From Bradyrhizobium frederickii (GTDB lineage: Bacteria > Pseudomonadota > Alphaproteobacteria > Rhizobiales > Xanthobacteraceae): a DNA stretch of 64,000 nt. The DNA is taken from NCBI RefSeq assembly GCF_004570865.1, contig NZ_SPQS01000003.1, positions 310,001 to 374,000 on the forward strand, read 5' to 3'. A program made the translations under genes and the position numbers. Below, in pieces: positions 63,323 to 64,000 of the stretch; the stretch's first letter is position 1, and every line of letters starts with the position of its first letter. The notes under the pieces are model-generated. The model did not search any database. It was not told the DNA's origin and was given only the letters and a program-made list of their open reading frames with translations.

Positions 63323-64000
63323 TTACGGCTCGACCGGCGTCCCCGCCGGCAACGCGATTCCCTTCTCGCCGGCGACCTGCCGCAGCAAGTCGGGTCTGTC
63401 GGAAATGATCCCGTCAACGCCGAGCTCGATCATCCGCGTCATGTCTTCGCGCTTGTTGACCGTCCAGACCACCACGCGCAATCCGAGCCCGTGGGCCTCC
63501 GCGACGAGCGCAGCGGTGACATCGCCGAAATAGGGCGACCAGATCGTGCCGCCCGCCGCCTTGATCGTCCGCGGCAGCGAGCCGCCGTGATCGGCCGGAT
63601 TGAAGCCGGCCGTCCAGTTCGTCGCCTTGTCCAGCGCCGCCGTCGGAGCCGAGCCGCGCTGGAGCGTCAGGTACACCGTCGGTATCTTGGGCGCCTGCTG
63701 CTGGACCAGTTGCAAGGTCCTCCAGTCGAACGACTGGATCATGACCCTGTCGGAAAACGCCTCGGTCTCGATCAGGCCCAGCAGCTTCGCGACAAAGGCC
63801 TGCGGATCGAGCGTTTCGTCCGGATGGTTCGGGTCGATCTTGGTCTCGATGTTGAAGCGCACACGCGCGTTGCCGGATTTTCGTCCCAGCGCGAACAGCT
63901 CGCGCAAGGTCGGAATGCGCGTCCCCGGCACCGCGCGCTGGTCGGGGAATTGTTTCGCGTAAGCACTGTCCGGCCGGATCTGGCCGACGTCATAAGTCCT
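63323..64000 (-). CDS. Glycerophosphodiester phosphodiesterase, C-terminal part, cut by the window edge
   Basis: The frame is open to the last base of the window, leaving about 225 C-terminal residues. The GDPD TIM barrel is clear: VPGTRIPTLRELFALG, VRFNIETKIDPNHPDETLDP, FSDRVMIQSFDWRTLQLVQQ, and LRVVVWTVNKREDMTRMIEL followed by GVDGIISDRPDLL. It hydrolyses glycerophosphodiesters to glycerol-3-phosphate and an alcohol. The YDVGQIRPDSAYAKQF segment and inserted loops fit the GlpQ-like periplasmic type; the signal peptide would lie outside the window. Confidence 0.92.
   Translation of the reverse strand, partial: RTYDVGQIRPDSAYAKQFPDQRAVPGTRIPTLRELFALGRKSGNARVRFNIETKIDPNHPDETLDPQAFVAKLLGLIETEAFSDRVMIQSFDWRTLQLVQQQAPKIPTVYLTLQRGSAPTAALDKATNWTAGFNPADHGGSLPRTIKAAGGTIWSPYFGDVTAALVAEAHGLGLRVVVWTVNKREDMTRMIELGVDGIISDRPDLLRQVAGEKGIALPAGTPVEP

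Overview
The window is GC-rich chromosomal DNA from an alphaproteobacterium, most probably Bradyrhizobium or a close relative in the Nitrobacteraceae. This is an inference from three things: protein sequences of rhizobial character, a division and cell-wall (dcw) cluster running on through ftsZ-lpxC-bamD-recN-ligA, and the many GC-rich palindromic intergenic repeats typical of that genus. No insertion sequence, prophage, CRISPR array or tRNA gene was seen. Most of the window is core chromosome.

Layout. 1-5.2 kb: a membrane-lipid neighbourhood with the end of a glycosyltransferase gene, a PmtA/UbiE-like methyltransferase, a small membrane protein, a class III aminotransferase, a phosphatidylserine decarboxylase and a Nudix hydrolase. 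5.4-11.1 kb: exported envelope proteins, namely a FecR-domain protein with a long P/Q-rich tail, a divergent pair of DUF2147-like paralogues, an extensin-like lipoprotein and a 27-residue membrane peptide gene. 11.1-18.7 kb: transport, with a TetR regulator divergent from an EmrAB-type pump, an ABC exporter and a MATE exporter. 18.7-25.8 kb: a TauE/SafE permease, a MocR regulator divergent from a DUF983 gene, an alpha/beta hydrolase, the RNase P RNA gene (minus strand), an ECF42-type sigma factor with its DGPF/YCII partner, and a peptidoglycan amidase.

26.2-47.1 kb is the dcw cluster: rsmH-ftsL-ftsI-murE-murF-mraY-murD-ftsW-murG-(orf)-murC-murB-ddl-ftsQ-ftsA-ftsZ. It makes the lipid II precursor and assembles the divisome. 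It lacks a recognisable mraZ at its head and carries an unrelated methyltransferase-fold gene between murG and murC. A strong intrinsic terminator follows ftsZ. lpxC, bamD, recN and ligA follow on the same strand. 53.7-64 kb is mixed: a Bcr/CflA-type MFS pump, Xaa-Pro aminopeptidase, prmA, an orphan Flp pilin, a phytoene-desaturase-like oxidoreductase, a membrane-fused spermidine-synthase-like protein and the C-terminal part of a glycerophosphodiester phosphodiesterase.

I found no clear new multi-gene system. The best leads are small or non-coding: unannotated-size genes of 27, 24 and 59 codons, palindromic and direct-repeat operators next to tetR and mocR, a phased set of DnaA-box-like nonamers beside the Flp pilin gene, about 19 structured repeat elements in several families, and the foreign gene inside the dcw operon.
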